Shown here one piece after another: positions 16,037 to 27,061 of a stretch of 64,000 nt of DNA. The stretch comes from Streptomyces sp. XD-27. GTDB lineage: Bacteria > Actinomycetota > Actinomycetes > Streptomycetales > Streptomycetaceae. The notes beneath the pieces are model-generated. The model was not told the DNA's origin. It did not search any database and saw only the letters and a program-made list of their open reading frames with translations. Every line of letters starts with the position of its first letter. Position 1 is the first letter of the stretch. The position numbers were made by a program, and so were the translations under genes. The DNA lies in contig NZ_CP130713.1 of assembly GCF_030553055.1 (NCBI RefSeq), forward strand, positions 682,001 through 746,000, in the 5' to 3' direction.

Positions 16037-16894
16037 TCATATCTGTGGAACGACGGCGATCGGGCACGGCGCGTGGTGCAGTACGCCGTGATTGACCAGG
16101 CCCAACTGGAGACCGAAGTGACCGACGCGTCGCCGGGCGCCCACCACGAGGAGATCGGCCGCGGCCGCCGCCTCCAGCAACGCCTGCCGCGCCGCCCCGT
16201 CGACGACCCTGCGCTCCACCGCGACCTGCGGATACCGCTGCCCCGGGCCGCGCAGGGCGTCGTCCAGGACGGCAGCGGGAGGGCGGCGGCCTGTCTCCAG
16301 CGCGTACCCGGACAGGGAGAGCTGCGGGACGGCGCTCAGCGCCGGTTCCCGGCTTGCGTGGACCGCCACCAGGGCGCTGTGCCGCACATCGGCCTCGCGG
16401 TAGGCGAAGTCCGCCGCGGTGCCGCTGCCCTCCCCGTCTTCGATGCCGACGACGACCGTGCGGAAGCGGTCGGTGCGGTGCGCCGGCCCGCCCCGCACCA
16501 CGACGACCGGGCAGTCGGCGCGCCCGGCGACGGCCAGGCTCACCGAGCCGACGAGCAGTCCCGCGAGGTTTCCGCGCCCCCGGGACCCGAGGACGACGGC
16601 CAACGCGTTACGGCCCTCCTCGGCCAGGATGGCGGCGGTGTCCTCGCCGTGCACGACCTCGGGGACCACGGTCACCGACGGGACGCGACCGGCGGCCCGG
16701 GCCGCCGCCGCGCCGACGATGCCGTCGGCGGCGGCGCCGTCCGCAGTGGCCGTGACGTGCCCCCGGCCGTCCGCAGCCGCGACGTGGACCAGGCGCAACG
16801 GCACCGCGTGGCGCTCGGCCTCCTCAGCGGCCCAGTCCACGGCTTCCAGACTGGCCTCCGACCCGTCGACACCGACGAGCAAGGGCATGGGCAC
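16037..16894 (-). CDS. Universal stress protein, tandem UspA domains
   Basis: A 285-residue tandem Usp. Domain 1 starts LLVGVDGSEASLEAVDWA and has the ATP-binding run GSRGRGNLAGLLVGSVS. Domain 2 starts TVVVGIEDGEG and ends CPIAVVPQI. GTG 16894 has AGGAGG nine bases upstream; ATG 16888 is a weaker alternative. It is closely similar in layout to the protein at 1662-2537, including the C-terminal GHFGLQLG motif, so the two are paralogues. It precedes the Rv1733c-like gene on the same strand, which has its own DosR-like box. Confidence 0.9.
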   Translation of the reverse strand: MPMPLLVGVDGSEASLEAVDWAAEEAERHAVPLRLVHVAAADGRGHVTATADGAAADGIVGAAAARAAGRVPSVTVVPEVVHGEDTAAILAEEGRNALAVVLGSRGRGNLAGLLVGSVSLAVAGRADCPVVVVRGGPAHRTDRFRTVVVGIEDGEGSGTAADFAYREADVRHSALVAVHASREPALSAVPQLSLSGYALETGRRPPAAVLDDALRGPGQRYPQVAVERRVVDGAARQALLEAAAAADLLVVGARRRVGHFGLQLGLVNHGVLHHAPCPIAVVPQI

Positions 16895-16941
16895 GGTTCC
16901 CCGCCTCCTCGCTTCAGCCTCTCCCCCTCATGGCAACAATT

Positions 16942-16960
16942 CTGAATATCAAGCTGAATA
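16942..16960. promoter_or_regulatory. Direct repeat CTGAATA in an AT-rich divergent promoter region
   Basis: The 170-base region 16895-17064 between two divergent stress protein genes contains an island of low G+C (about 16935-17005). In it CTGAATA occurs twice, 12 bases apart (16942-16948 and 16954-16960). In this GC-rich genome such an island usually marks promoters. Tandem 12-base spacing would put two protein subunits on nearly the same face of DNA. No known consensus is recognised. Confidence 0.3.
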
Positions 16961-17064
16961 AGACCAAATTATCGGTTTCTGGGTATCTCTGTAGATAGTC
17001 GGCCCTCACTCGAAGCGGGCTCGCGCTCCTTCGCCCAGCTCCTGACACCACGGAGGCCATCGCC

Positions 17065-17947
17065 ATGGAGGACGTCGTCACGGTAGGTCTCGACGGCTCG
17101 GCCGAGAGCCTGGCCGCCGCGCGCTGGGCCGCCCGGGAGGCCGACCGCCGCCGCCTCACGCTGCGGCTGCTGCACGCCTGGATCCTGCTGGCCGCCGAAC
17201 CGCCGGATGTTCCCCGGAGAAGGACCAGAACTACTGGGCGGAGCGGATCGTGGACGACGCGGCGAAGGAGCTGCACCGGCGCCATCCCGGGCTGCCCATC
17301 ATCGAGGAGCTGGTGTCGGAGGAAGCCGCGCAGGCCCTGCTCAACGCGGCCTCGCACTCCCGGATGCTGGTTCTGGGCTCGCGCGGGCTCAGGACCATCG
17401 AGAGCTTCTTCCTCGGGGACATCAGCCTCTCCGTCATCGCCCGCGCCGAGCAGCCCGTCGTCCTGGTCCGCACGAGGGAAGGGGCAGCCACGGAGCACGG
17501 GGAACCCGCACCGGGCGCAGGACAAGCAGGAGTGGTGGTCGGGCTGAGCCTGCACAGCCCCTGCGAGCGCCTGCTGGAGTTCGCCTTCGACACCGCCGCC
17601 GGACGGGACGCACCCTTGCACGCCGTGTACGGCACGAACCTGCCGGTCACCGCATACGCGCCCTGGGGGTGGACCCGGAGGTGGCCCACGAGTTCCGGCA
17701 CGCCGCCCAGAAGGAGCTGAGCGACGTCCTGCGCCCGTGGCGGGAGAGGTTTCCCCAGGTGCGGGTGACCGAGACCGTGCGGCTGGAGAGCCCCGCACGG
17801 GCTCTGCTGCATGCTGCCGGAAACGCCGACCTGCTGGTCCTCGGGCGGCGCCTGCACCGCCCGCCCGTGGCGCCCCACCTCGGCCCCGTGGCCCACGCGG
17901 CGGTCCACCACGCCACGTGCCCGGTCGCCGTCGTACCGCACGAATGA
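17065..17947 (+). pseudogene. Universal stress protein with two frameshifts
   Basis: ATG 17065, after GGAGGCCATC, starts VVTVGLDGSAESLAAARWA. Two 1-base losses break the frame. After the first, near 17210-17215, the protein continues EKDQNYWAERIVDDAAKEL and the Usp motif GSRGLRTIESFFLGDIS. After the second, near 17650-17670, it continues LGVDPEVAHEF and ends CPVAVVPHE at 17947. Restored, it is a tandem Usp of about 294 residues, more divergent from the other two Usps than they are from each other. It precedes the alcohol dehydrogenase by 42 bases, so they were probably co-transcribed. Confidence 0.82.
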
Positions 17948-17989
17948 GCCCAGCGGACTCCGTGGGGACAGTGGCAAGGGAGGTGCACC

Positions 17990-19042
17990 ATGCGAGCGCT
18001 CGTCTACGACGGCCCCGGCCGGGTCTCCTGGGAGACGACCCCCGATCCCGTGATCGAGGCCCCGACGGACGCGGTCATACGCGTCGACACCACCACCATC
18101 TGCGGCAGCGACCTGCACATCATGAAGGGGGAGCTGGCCGAGGTGCGGCCCGGCACCGTCCTCGGCCACGAGGCTGTCGGCGTCGTGGCGGAAGTCGGCG
18201 CCGAGGTGCACCGCATCCGGCCGGGGGACGACGTGATCGTCTCCTGCGTTTCGGCGTGCGGCGACTGTCCGTTCTGCCGGGACGCCATGTACGGGCAGTG
18301 CCGTGGCGGGGGCGGGTGGATCCTGGGCCGCGAGATCAACGGGACGCAGGCGGAGTACGTGCGCGTCCCCTTCGCCGACCACTCCACCCACCCGTTGCGC
18401 GGCACCCTGACCCACGAGGACGCGGTCCTGCTCGCCGAAGTGCTGCCCACCGCCTACGAGGTCGGCGTCTGCAACGGCCATGTGAGCCCCGGCGACACGG
18501 TCGTCGTCGTGGGCGCCGGGCCCGTGGGGCTGGCGGCCGTGATCACGTCACGGATCTACTCGCCGCGCAGAACCATCGCCGTGGACCTGTCCCAGCCCCG
18601 TCTGGAAGCGGCCAAGCGCCTGGGCGCCGACGCCGCCGAACTCCCCGGCAAGCTGATCGACGATCTGGCCGACGGACCGGGGGCCGATGTGGCCATCGAG
18701 GCCGCGGGCACCCCGGAGAGCTTCGTGCTGTGCACGCGCGTGGTGCGGTCCGGAGGCCACATCGCCAACATCGGCATGCACGGCAAGCCCGCGACCCTCC
18801 ACCTCGAAGCGCTCTGGCGCAAGAACGTCACGATCAGCACCGGACAAGTCGACACCTCCTCCGTTCCCTCCCTCATGGCCCTGCTGACCTCCGGCCGTCT
18901 GCCGGTCTCCGACCTCGTGACCGACCGGTTCGCCCTGGACGACGTCGAGCGGGCCTACGACACGTTCTCCCGTGGCCCCGACACCGGAGCGCTCAAGGTG
19001 GTCATGCACGCGAACGGGGTCTCGGGAGAAGAGCCGCCCTGA
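17990..19042 (+). CDS. Zinc-dependent alcohol dehydrogenase (MDR family)
   Basis: A 350-residue MDR alcohol dehydrogenase. The catalytic zinc region is visible (ICGSDLHIMKGE, then GHEAVG). The structural zinc loop has CVSACGDCPFCRDAMYGQC. The Rossmann motif is VVVGAGPVGLAAV at about 169-181. Acidic DLSQPRLEAAK after the second strand suggests NAD preference. ATG 17990 has a clear GGGAGGTG. It reduces or oxidises an alcohol/aldehyde in the cytoplasm, with no clue to substrate. It lies downstream of the broken stress protein gene and converges with the V-ATPase operon; a weak hairpin (GGGGCG/CGCCCC, 19044-19066) separates them. Confidence 0.88.
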   Translation: MRALVYDGPGRVSWETTPDPVIEAPTDAVIRVDTTTICGSDLHIMKGELAEVRPGTVLGHEAVGVVAEVGAEVHRIRPGDDVIVSCVSACGDCPFCRDAMYGQCRGGGGWILGREINGTQAEYVRVPFADHSTHPLRGTLTHEDAVLLAEVLPTAYEVGVCNGHVSPGDTVVVVGAGPVGLAAVITSRIYSPRRTIAVDLSQPRLEAAKRLGADAAELPGKLIDDLADGPGADVAIEAAGTPESFVLCTRVVRSGGHIANIGMHGKPATLHLEALWRKNVTISTGQVDTSSVPSLMALLTSGRLPVSDLVTDRFALDDVERAYDTFSRGPDTGALKVVMHANGVSGEEPP

Positions 19043-19092
19043 CGGGGCGCTGTGTCACGTCGCCCCGGCGACTCCGTCACCACCGTACGACG

Positions 19093-19719
19093 TCACTCCT
19101 GTTCGGATCGCGTCCGCGCCGCCCACCTCCGGCGCACGGCGTCCTCGTGCTCGTCCTGCTCAAGGGCCTGGCCGACCTGGGTGAGCGCGGCCTCCAGCCG
19201 GGGGATCCAGTGATGGCGCAGTGCACGGACGCGGCGGCGGGTGCGCTGCGCCTCGGCGCCGATCAGATCGGCGGCGGCCCGCAGCGCGGTGTACTCGGCG
19301 GCCGCCCGCAGGGCCTGCCGGTAGGCGGTTTCGGCGTGCACCAGAGCGGTGTTGCCCGGCGCGGCGGCGGTGGCGGGGCGGTCCGGCACCACGCAGCCGA
19401 CGGCGGACGGGTGGCGCACCCCCATCGTGGTGGCCTGTGCGACGGTGACCTCCGCGCGGCCCACGTCGGCCGCCGCGGCGTCCAGTGGCCGCTCGCCGCC
19501 CAGCAGCACCGCCCGCGTCAGCCACAGCTCGGCCCGGCGCAGTGCCTCCGCCCAGCTCCGGGCCCCGGCGTCGGCGGCCCGCAGCAGGCGTGTGTGCTCC
19601 TCGCGCAGGATGCGCAGCTTCCGGTCGAGGAGCTCGGCGCCGCGGTCGGCGACCTCCAGACTGTGGCGCAGCCGCAGACGGCCCATGCGTCCGCGGGGCA
19701 TCCGGGATGCGCTCGTCAT
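19093..19719 (-). CDS. ntpD: V/A-type ATPase subunit D (central stalk)
   Basis: A 208-residue helical protein of the V-type ATPase subunit D family, the rotor shaft that turns inside A3B3. It begins MPRGRMGRLRLRHSLEVADRG and contains long helices with RKLRILREEHTRLLRAA and AEAQRTRRRVRALRHHWIP, typical of the D coiled coil. ATG 19719 overlaps the subunit B stop by 4 bases (ATGA). It is the last gene of an eight-gene operon read from 26920 leftwards. Confidence 0.87.
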   Translation of the reverse strand: MTSASRMPRGRMGRLRLRHSLEVADRGAELLDRKLRILREEHTRLLRAADAGARSWAEALRRAELWLTRAVLLGGERPLDAAAADVGRAEVTVAQATTMGVRHPSAVGCVVPDRPATAAAPGNTALVHAETAYRQALRAAAEYTALRAAADLIGAEAQRTRRRVRALRHHWIPRLEAALTQVGQALEQDEHEDAVRRRWAARTRSEQE

Positions 19720-21143
19720 CCTGCGGCGGCCTCCTCCCCCTCCGCTGGACCGCTGCCGTGCGGCATGTCCCGCGCGCCGTGCGCGTCGAGCAAGTCAGCA
19801 GGCAGCATGGCGAGTTGACTGCGCGGCAGGGTGAGCAGCACCTGCCAGGCGCGTTCCAAGGACTCCTCCAGCGGGCGCCGCTGGTCGGGCCGCTGGTCCA
19901 CGAAGCGGTGCAGAAAGGCCGCGTCGAAGTCGAGATAGCGGCGGTCGGTGGCGCTCAGACTCGCCTCGCCGACCAGGTCCGCCAGCTCGCGGACCTGCCG
20001 CGCGCGGGCGACGGCGGCCAGCAGCTGTGCCGCCACATCGAGGTGGTCCGCCCGGGTGCGGCCGGGGCCCGCTCCCTTGCGCATCAGCCGGGACAGCGAG
20101 GACAGCGCGTCCACGGGCGGATAGACGCCCAGGGCGTGCACCTCGCGGGACAGCACGATCTGGCCTTCGGTGATGTAGCCGGTCAGGTCCGGTACGGGGT
20201 GGGTGATGTCGCCTGCGGGCATGGTGAGCACCGGCAGCACGGTGACGGAGCCTGGCAGCCCGCGGACGCGGCCGCAGCGCTCGTAGAGGGAGGCCAGGTC
20301 GCTGTACAGATAGCCGGGATAGGCACGGCGGGCCGGGACCTCGCCGCGCGCGGCGGAGACCTCCCGCAGCGCCTCGGCGTAGGCGGTCATGTCGGTCATC
20401 ACCACCAGGACGTGGCGGCCGCCGGTGAAGGCGAGGTGCTCGGCGACCGTCAGGGCGACGCGCGGGGTGAGGATGCGTTCGATCACGGGGTCGTCGGCGG
20501 TGTTGAGCAGCAGCACCAGCTCACCGGCGGCGGACCGCTCCTCCAGGGCGTCCCGTACGAAGGCGGCGTCCAGGTGGGTCAGGCCCATGCCTGCGAAGAC
20601 CACGCTGAACGCCTCCCCGGCGACCGTGGCCTGGGCGGCGATCTGGGCGGCGAGTTCCAGGTGGGGCAGGCCGGCGGCGGAGAACACCGGCAGCTTCTGC
20701 CCGCGGACCAGTGTGGTCAGCGTGTCGACCGCGCCGACGCCGGTGAGCACGGGTTCGGACGGCGGCTGTCTGCGCACGGGGTTGATCGGGTTGCCGGCGA
20801 CCGGCGCACTGCCGGTACCGAAGACCGGCGGACCCCCGTCGACGGGCTCGCCGCGGCCGTTGCAGACGCGCCCCAGCCACCCCGGCCCGACGGGGATGCG
20901 CAGCGGCTCCCCCGCGAACGCCACCCGGAGCCCGGACGGGTCCATGCCCGCCGTGTCCTCCAGCACCTGGACCACCGCGAGGTCGCGGTTGACCTCCAGG
21001 ACCAGGCCGTGCCGCTGGTCGCCGGAGTCCAGAGTGATCGTTGCGAACTCGTCCCAGCCCACGCCGGAGACGCCTTCGACGACGGCGAGCGGGCCGCGCA
21101 GTTCGCGCACCGCCGTGTACTCGATCTCGTCCCGGGCCGTCAC
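19716..21143 (-). CDS. ntpB: V/A-type ATPase subunit B
   Basis: A 475-residue non-catalytic nucleotide-binding subunit of the V1/A1 hexamer. Visible family features: IEYTAVRELRGPLAVVEGV at the N-terminus, GRVCNGRGEPVDGGPP, then AGNPINPVRRQPPSEPVLTG and VRGQKLPVFSAAGLPH, where A-type B subunits lack a canonical P-loop. The C-terminal half has YPGYLYSDLASLYERCGR and LTGYITEGQIVLSR. GTG 21143 overlaps the subunit A stop by 4 bases. Length and motifs are normal, so the protein should be functional. Confidence 0.92.
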   Translation of the reverse strand: MTARDEIEYTAVRELRGPLAVVEGVSGVGWDEFATITLDSGDQRHGLVLEVNRDLAVVQVLEDTAGMDPSGLRVAFAGEPLRIPVGPGWLGRVCNGRGEPVDGGPPVFGTGSAPVAGNPINPVRRQPPSEPVLTGVGAVDTLTTLVRGQKLPVFSAAGLPHLELAAQIAAQATVAGEAFSVVFAGMGLTHLDAAFVRDALEERSAAGELVLLLNTADDPVIERILTPRVALTVAEHLAFTGGRHVLVVMTDMTAYAEALREVSAARGEVPARRAYPGYLYSDLASLYERCGRVRGLPGSVTVLPVLTMPAGDITHPVPDLTGYITEGQIVLSREVHALGVYPPVDALSSLSRLMRKGAGPGRTRADHLDVAAQLLAAVARARQVRELADLVGEASLSATDRRYLDFDAAFLHRFVDQRPDQRRPLEESLERAWQVLLTLPRSQLAMLPADLLDAHGARDMPHGSGPAEGEEAAAG

Positions 21144-22945
21144 GCGTGGCTCACCCCCGCCTCGCTCACCCGTACCTCGCCCACCCGTACCTCGGCGAGC
21201 CGGGCCAGCATGGTGTCCCGCAAGGCCGCCACGCCCACCGCGTCGTGCGGGCCGACCTCTTCGCGGGCGCGCAGCAGGGGCCCGAAATCCAGCTCCTCGA
21301 CCGTCACGGCGGGGACACCCGAGGCCACCAGCTCCCGGCAGCGGTCCACCACCGCCAGGATGGCTTCCACCAGCGCCACGCCCTTCTCCGCACCGCAGTA
21401 CGTGTCGCGTTCGGACAGCGCGCTCTGCTGGAGCACCCCCTCGCGGACCAGCCGTCCGGCCAGGACACTGATCCGCTCCTGCGCGGGCAGGGCCGTGATG
21501 CCGATCAGGTCCACCAGGTCGGCGAGCCGGTCCGCTTCGGCCAGGAGTCCGGCGATCCGGGCGCGCCGCTGGGTCCATTGCGGATCGCCGGTCGCGGCGT
21601 GGCGGGCCCCGACCTCTGCCGCGTCGCGGGAGAACGAGCCCGCCCAGGAGACGGCCGGGTAGTGGCGGGCGTAGGCGAGGTCGCGGTCCAGCGACCACAG
21701 GCAGCGCACGAACCGCTCGGTGTGCGCGGTGACCGGCTCGGTGAGATCTCCACCGGGCGGCGAGACCGCGCCGATCACGGTGACCGATCCCCGGCCGCCG
21801 CCGAGGGTGGTCACGGCCCCGGACCGCTCGTAGAACGCGGCGATCTGTGACGCGAGGTCGGCCGGATAGCCCTCCTCGGCGGGCAGCGCGCCCGTACGGG
21901 AGGCGAACTCGCGCAGCGCCTCGGCCCAGCGGGAGGTGGAGTCGGCGATGAGGACCACGTCGTACCCCATGTCCCGGAAGTACTCGGCGACCGTGGCGCC
22001 CATGTGGACGCTGGCTTCCCGGGCCATCATCGGCATGTTGGAGGTGTTGGCGATGGTCACGGTCCGGTCGGCGAGCCGCCCGCCGGTGCGCGGGTCCGCA
22101 AGCCGGGAGAACTCGTCGATGACGTCGGCCATCTCGTTGCCGCGTTCGCCGCAGCCGACATAGACGATCACGTCGGCGTCGCACCACTTGGCGATCTGCT
22201 GCAGCAGCATCGTCTTGCCGGTGCCGAATCCGCCGGGGACGGCGACGGTGCCGCCCCGGGCGACGGGGAAGAGCAGGTCGACGGCGCGCTGGCCGGTGCG
22301 CAGCGCGTCGGGCGCGCCGACCCGGCCGCGGGTCGGCCGGGCCGTGCGGATCGGCCAGGTGCCGGTGATCCGCACCTCGGTCCCGCCCACGACGGCCACC
22401 ACCGCGTCCTGCGGGTACTCCCCCTCCTCGGCGAGCCATTCCAGGACCCCGCCCGCGCCGGGCGGCACGAGGACGCGTACGCGCACCGGGCCCGCCGTAC
22501 CGACCTCGCCGAGGAGCCCGCCTGCGGGGACCGTCTCTCCTGTCCGTCCGCGCGGGGTGAACGGCCAGGTGCGCTCCCCGACGGTCGGTCCACCGGTGCC
22601 GGAGGCTCCGGGCAGCAGCCAGTCGCCGCTGAGGGACAGCGGCCGCAGCAGACCGTCGAAGATCCCGCTCAGCAGCCCGGGTCCGAGCCGGGCTGACAGC
22701 GGGCGGCCCTGGGGGCGCGCGAGGTCCCCGGGAGCGAGCCCTCCGGTGTACTCGTACGCCTGGACCGTGACCACGCCGCTGCTGATGGCGACCACCTCGC
22801 CGGTCAGCCGGGCGTCGCCGAGCCAGACCAGGTCGTGCATGGCGGTCCCGGTGGCGTACTCCATCTCGATCAGTGGCCCGGCCACCCGCAGGATGCGCGG
22901 GAGGGTGTCCTGCTGATCGGTGTTCTCGGACTTCACGGTGCCCAC
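21140..22945 (-). CDS. ntpA: V/A-type ATPase catalytic subunit A
   Basis: A 601-residue catalytic subunit. The P-loop is GGFGTGKT, close to the family GAFGSGKT. The catalytic Glu region is GCGERGNEMADVIDEF, and SNMPMMAREASVHMGATVAEYFRDMG and ADSTSRWAEALREFASR are hallmark segments. The non-homologous insert that distinguishes V/A subunit A from F-type beta lies at about 110-190. GTG 22945 has GGAG five bases upstream; GTG 22936, overlapping the previous stop, is the alternative. It hydrolyses or makes ATP coupled to ion flow through the I/K membrane part. Confidence 0.93.
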   Translation of the reverse strand: MGTVKSENTDQQDTLPRILRVAGPLIEMEYATGTAMHDLVWLGDARLTGEVVAISSGVVTVQAYEYTGGLAPGDLARPQGRPLSARLGPGLLSGIFDGLLRPLSLSGDWLLPGASGTGGPTVGERTWPFTPRGRTGETVPAGGLLGEVGTAGPVRVRVLVPPGAGGVLEWLAEEGEYPQDAVVAVVGGTEVRITGTWPIRTARPTRGRVGAPDALRTGQRAVDLLFPVARGGTVAVPGGFGTGKTMLLQQIAKWCDADVIVYVGCGERGNEMADVIDEFSRLADPRTGGRLADRTVTIANTSNMPMMAREASVHMGATVAEYFRDMGYDVVLIADSTSRWAEALREFASRTGALPAEEGYPADLASQIAAFYERSGAVTTLGGGRGSVTVIGAVSPPGGDLTEPVTAHTERFVRCLWSLDRDLAYARHYPAVSWAGSFSRDAAEVGARHAATGDPQWTQRRARIAGLLAEADRLADLVDLIGITALPAQERISVLAGRLVREGVLQQSALSERDTYCGAEKGVALVEAILAVVDRCRELVASGVPAVTVEELDFGPLLRAREEVGPHDAVGVAALRDTMLARLAEVRVGEVRVSEAGVSHA

Positions 22946-23453
22946 AGGTGCTCCGTCTCCGCGCCGAGGCGCGCCAGGGCGCGGGCGGCCAGCGCGTCGA
23001 GGGTGCAGTCCACCCGGCGGCCCCCGGCGACGGCGACCACGCCCCCGCTGGGGTGCTCGGTGACATCGGCCCCGGATCCCAGCAGCAGTCGGGCGTGCCG
23101 GGTGAGGCGTTCGAGCAGCGCGGGGTACTCGGGCGACCCCCGCAGCCCCCGGACGCGCTCGGCGGTGCGCCGCCGCAACTCTTCGTACGCGTCGCGGCGG
23201 GCGGCCAGCTCGTGGGCCCTGGCCGTGCGGCGGGCGCGGGCGAGAACGTCCCGGGCCGCCCGCATGCCCTCCTCCCGGCCCTGTCGGCGCGCTTCGGCCA
23301 GGACGGCCTCGGCCTGCGCACCGGCGCGGCGCAGGAGGTCCGTCGCCTCCCGGTCGGCGCGGCCCAGCAGCTCCCGCGCGTCGGCGCGTGCTCTGCGCAG
23401 CAGTTCGGCCCGTACGGGTTCGAGCGAGGCCTCGATGTCGGAGGCGGGCGCGC

Positions 23454-23457
<4 letters not shown>
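22933..23457 (-). CDS. ntpE: V/A-type ATPase subunit E (peripheral stalk)
   Basis: A 174-residue Ala/Arg/Glu-rich protein. The first 100 residues form a long helix (LLRRARADARELLGRADRE, then EDVLARARRTARAHEL-like repeats), followed by a small globular C-terminal domain. This is the peripheral-stalk subunit E layout; the sequence itself is poorly conserved, so the call rests partly on position between F and A. ATG 23457 overlaps the previous stop (ATGA). Confidence 0.75.
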
Positions 23458-25498
<2,041 letters not shown>

Positions 25499-25512
<14 letters not shown>

Positions 25513-26920
25513 CGAACGCCTCCCATGAGCCGCCGCCGCGGGCGGCGAGCTCCAGTGCGCCGCGCACCCGCCAGGCGTCGGCGGAGAGCACCGCGACCGC
25601 CCCCGTCACCGGTGCGGAGCTCTGACGCGACACGTGCAGCAGATCGCGGCCGTCCCGCTCCAGCCGCTCCCACCAGCGGGCTTCCGCCCGCCACAGGTCG
25701 GCGACGTCGTCCACCCCCTCCAGGGCCCACCGGGCGGTGTCGGGGAGGCACTGCCGGAAGTCGGGGTACGACGCCGCCTCCACGGCCCGGGGGCCGAGCA
25801 GCCGGGCCACGCCCCGGGCGGCGTGCCGCGTCATCCGGCGGCCGAGCAGGAACGTCTCCCGAGCGACCAGCAACGCCAGGCGCCCCGCGGCCCAGCGCGC
25901 CGCTTCCGGCACGGCGGCCGCGGTTCGCACGGAGGCGGAGACCCGCATGCCGGTGGCCACCGCGGCCGGTGTGTCACCGCCCGGATCACCCCAGGCGGAG
26001 GTGGCCAGTACGGCCCGGAGTTCGGCCGGGGAACGGGTGCGGGCCAGCCGCGGCCAGGCCGTCGACAGCGCGCCGAGCCGGTAGGGGCGGGCGGGTTCGG
26101 CGGACTCCGCGTCAGACAGGGCACGCAGGTGCCCTTCGGTGTTGGCGATCTCGAATCCCGCCGCGAGCAGGCGGACCACGTCCGCACCCCGGCGCGGCTG
26201 CCAGCCCGCCAGCACCCTCAGGTGCCACAGCAGCGCGGCTCCCACCGCGCGCTGCGCCTGGGCCGGCGACACCTGCGGATCGAGGTCGTGCCGGTACGCG
26301 GTGCCCGCCAGATACCGCAGGGCGTCGTCGAGCGTCGGTGCGGCCGCCACCTCCCGAACACCCTCGGCACCCGCGCAGCGGCTCAGCATGGCTCTGGCCC
26401 GCGTGACACCGGCCACCCACCCGGCGCTCACGCGGACGCTCCGTTCCCGGATGCGGCACTCACGACGAGGCCCCTCCCGGGGACCGACGGTCCCCGGCCC
26501 CGCGACGTCGGTGGCGAGCGCGACCGCCCGGTCGACCAGGGCGGGCATCCGTTCCACGGCACGGCGGCGGATCGCGGCCGCCTCGCGCTCCGCGGCGGTC
26601 CGCAGTTCCGCCGCCTGAGCCTCCGCCAGGTGGCGGACCTCATCGGCGTTCTCCACCCGTACGGCAGGCTCACTGGACCGGGCGTGCGCGATGATCTCCA
26701 CCGCTCGCCGCTCGGCGTCCACGCGCCGACGTGCGGCCTCCTCGGCCGCCTCCGCCCGGACCCGCTCCGCCTCGGCCTCAGCCTGTTCCAGGAGGGACAA
26801 CGGCGGCTCCAGTTCGGCGCGGAGCTCGGCCGAGCGGTCCGCCGGCACGCCCCCCGGCGCCGCCGGACCGGGCGGAACCATCGGGCGGAACCGCATCAGG
26901 AAATCCCGGAACCTCGCCAC
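25499..26920 (-). CDS. Fused V/A-type ATPase peripheral-stalk (G/H-like) and subunit C (AC39-like) protein
   Basis: A 473-residue open frame with two modules. Residues 1-150 are charged coiled coil (LLEQAEAEAERVRAEAAEE, AEAQAAELRTAAEREAAA), like the G/H stalk helix. Residues 164-473 (SAGWVAGVTRARAMLSRC onward) have the helical AC39/subunit C character. Between them, at 26431, a GTG with GGAG seven bases upstream begins the C part, and TGA in another frame overlaps it (GTGA). This is the same arrangement as at the operon's other junctions. The two genes may therefore normally be separate and joined here by a frameshift, or be a true fusion. It is first in the operon and starts 141 bases downstream of the P-type ATPase stop. 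Confidence 0.7.
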
Positions 26921-27061
26921 GCCGGCTTCTCCTCACGGTCGGCCCAACGTTCAGCCCCCTTCAAGTCTGCATACGGGGCGGGACCATGTCGCGCCGTACG
27001 AGCCCGAGCGGCGGGCGCACCCTGGCGTGTCCGGCGGCCGGTAGCCGAGCCCGGCAGCCGG

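Noticed and set aside
19716..23321. 1201-residue frame covering subunit B and upstream
   Set aside because: Only the part after 21143 is subunit B; the rest is an out-of-frame shadow of subunits A and E.
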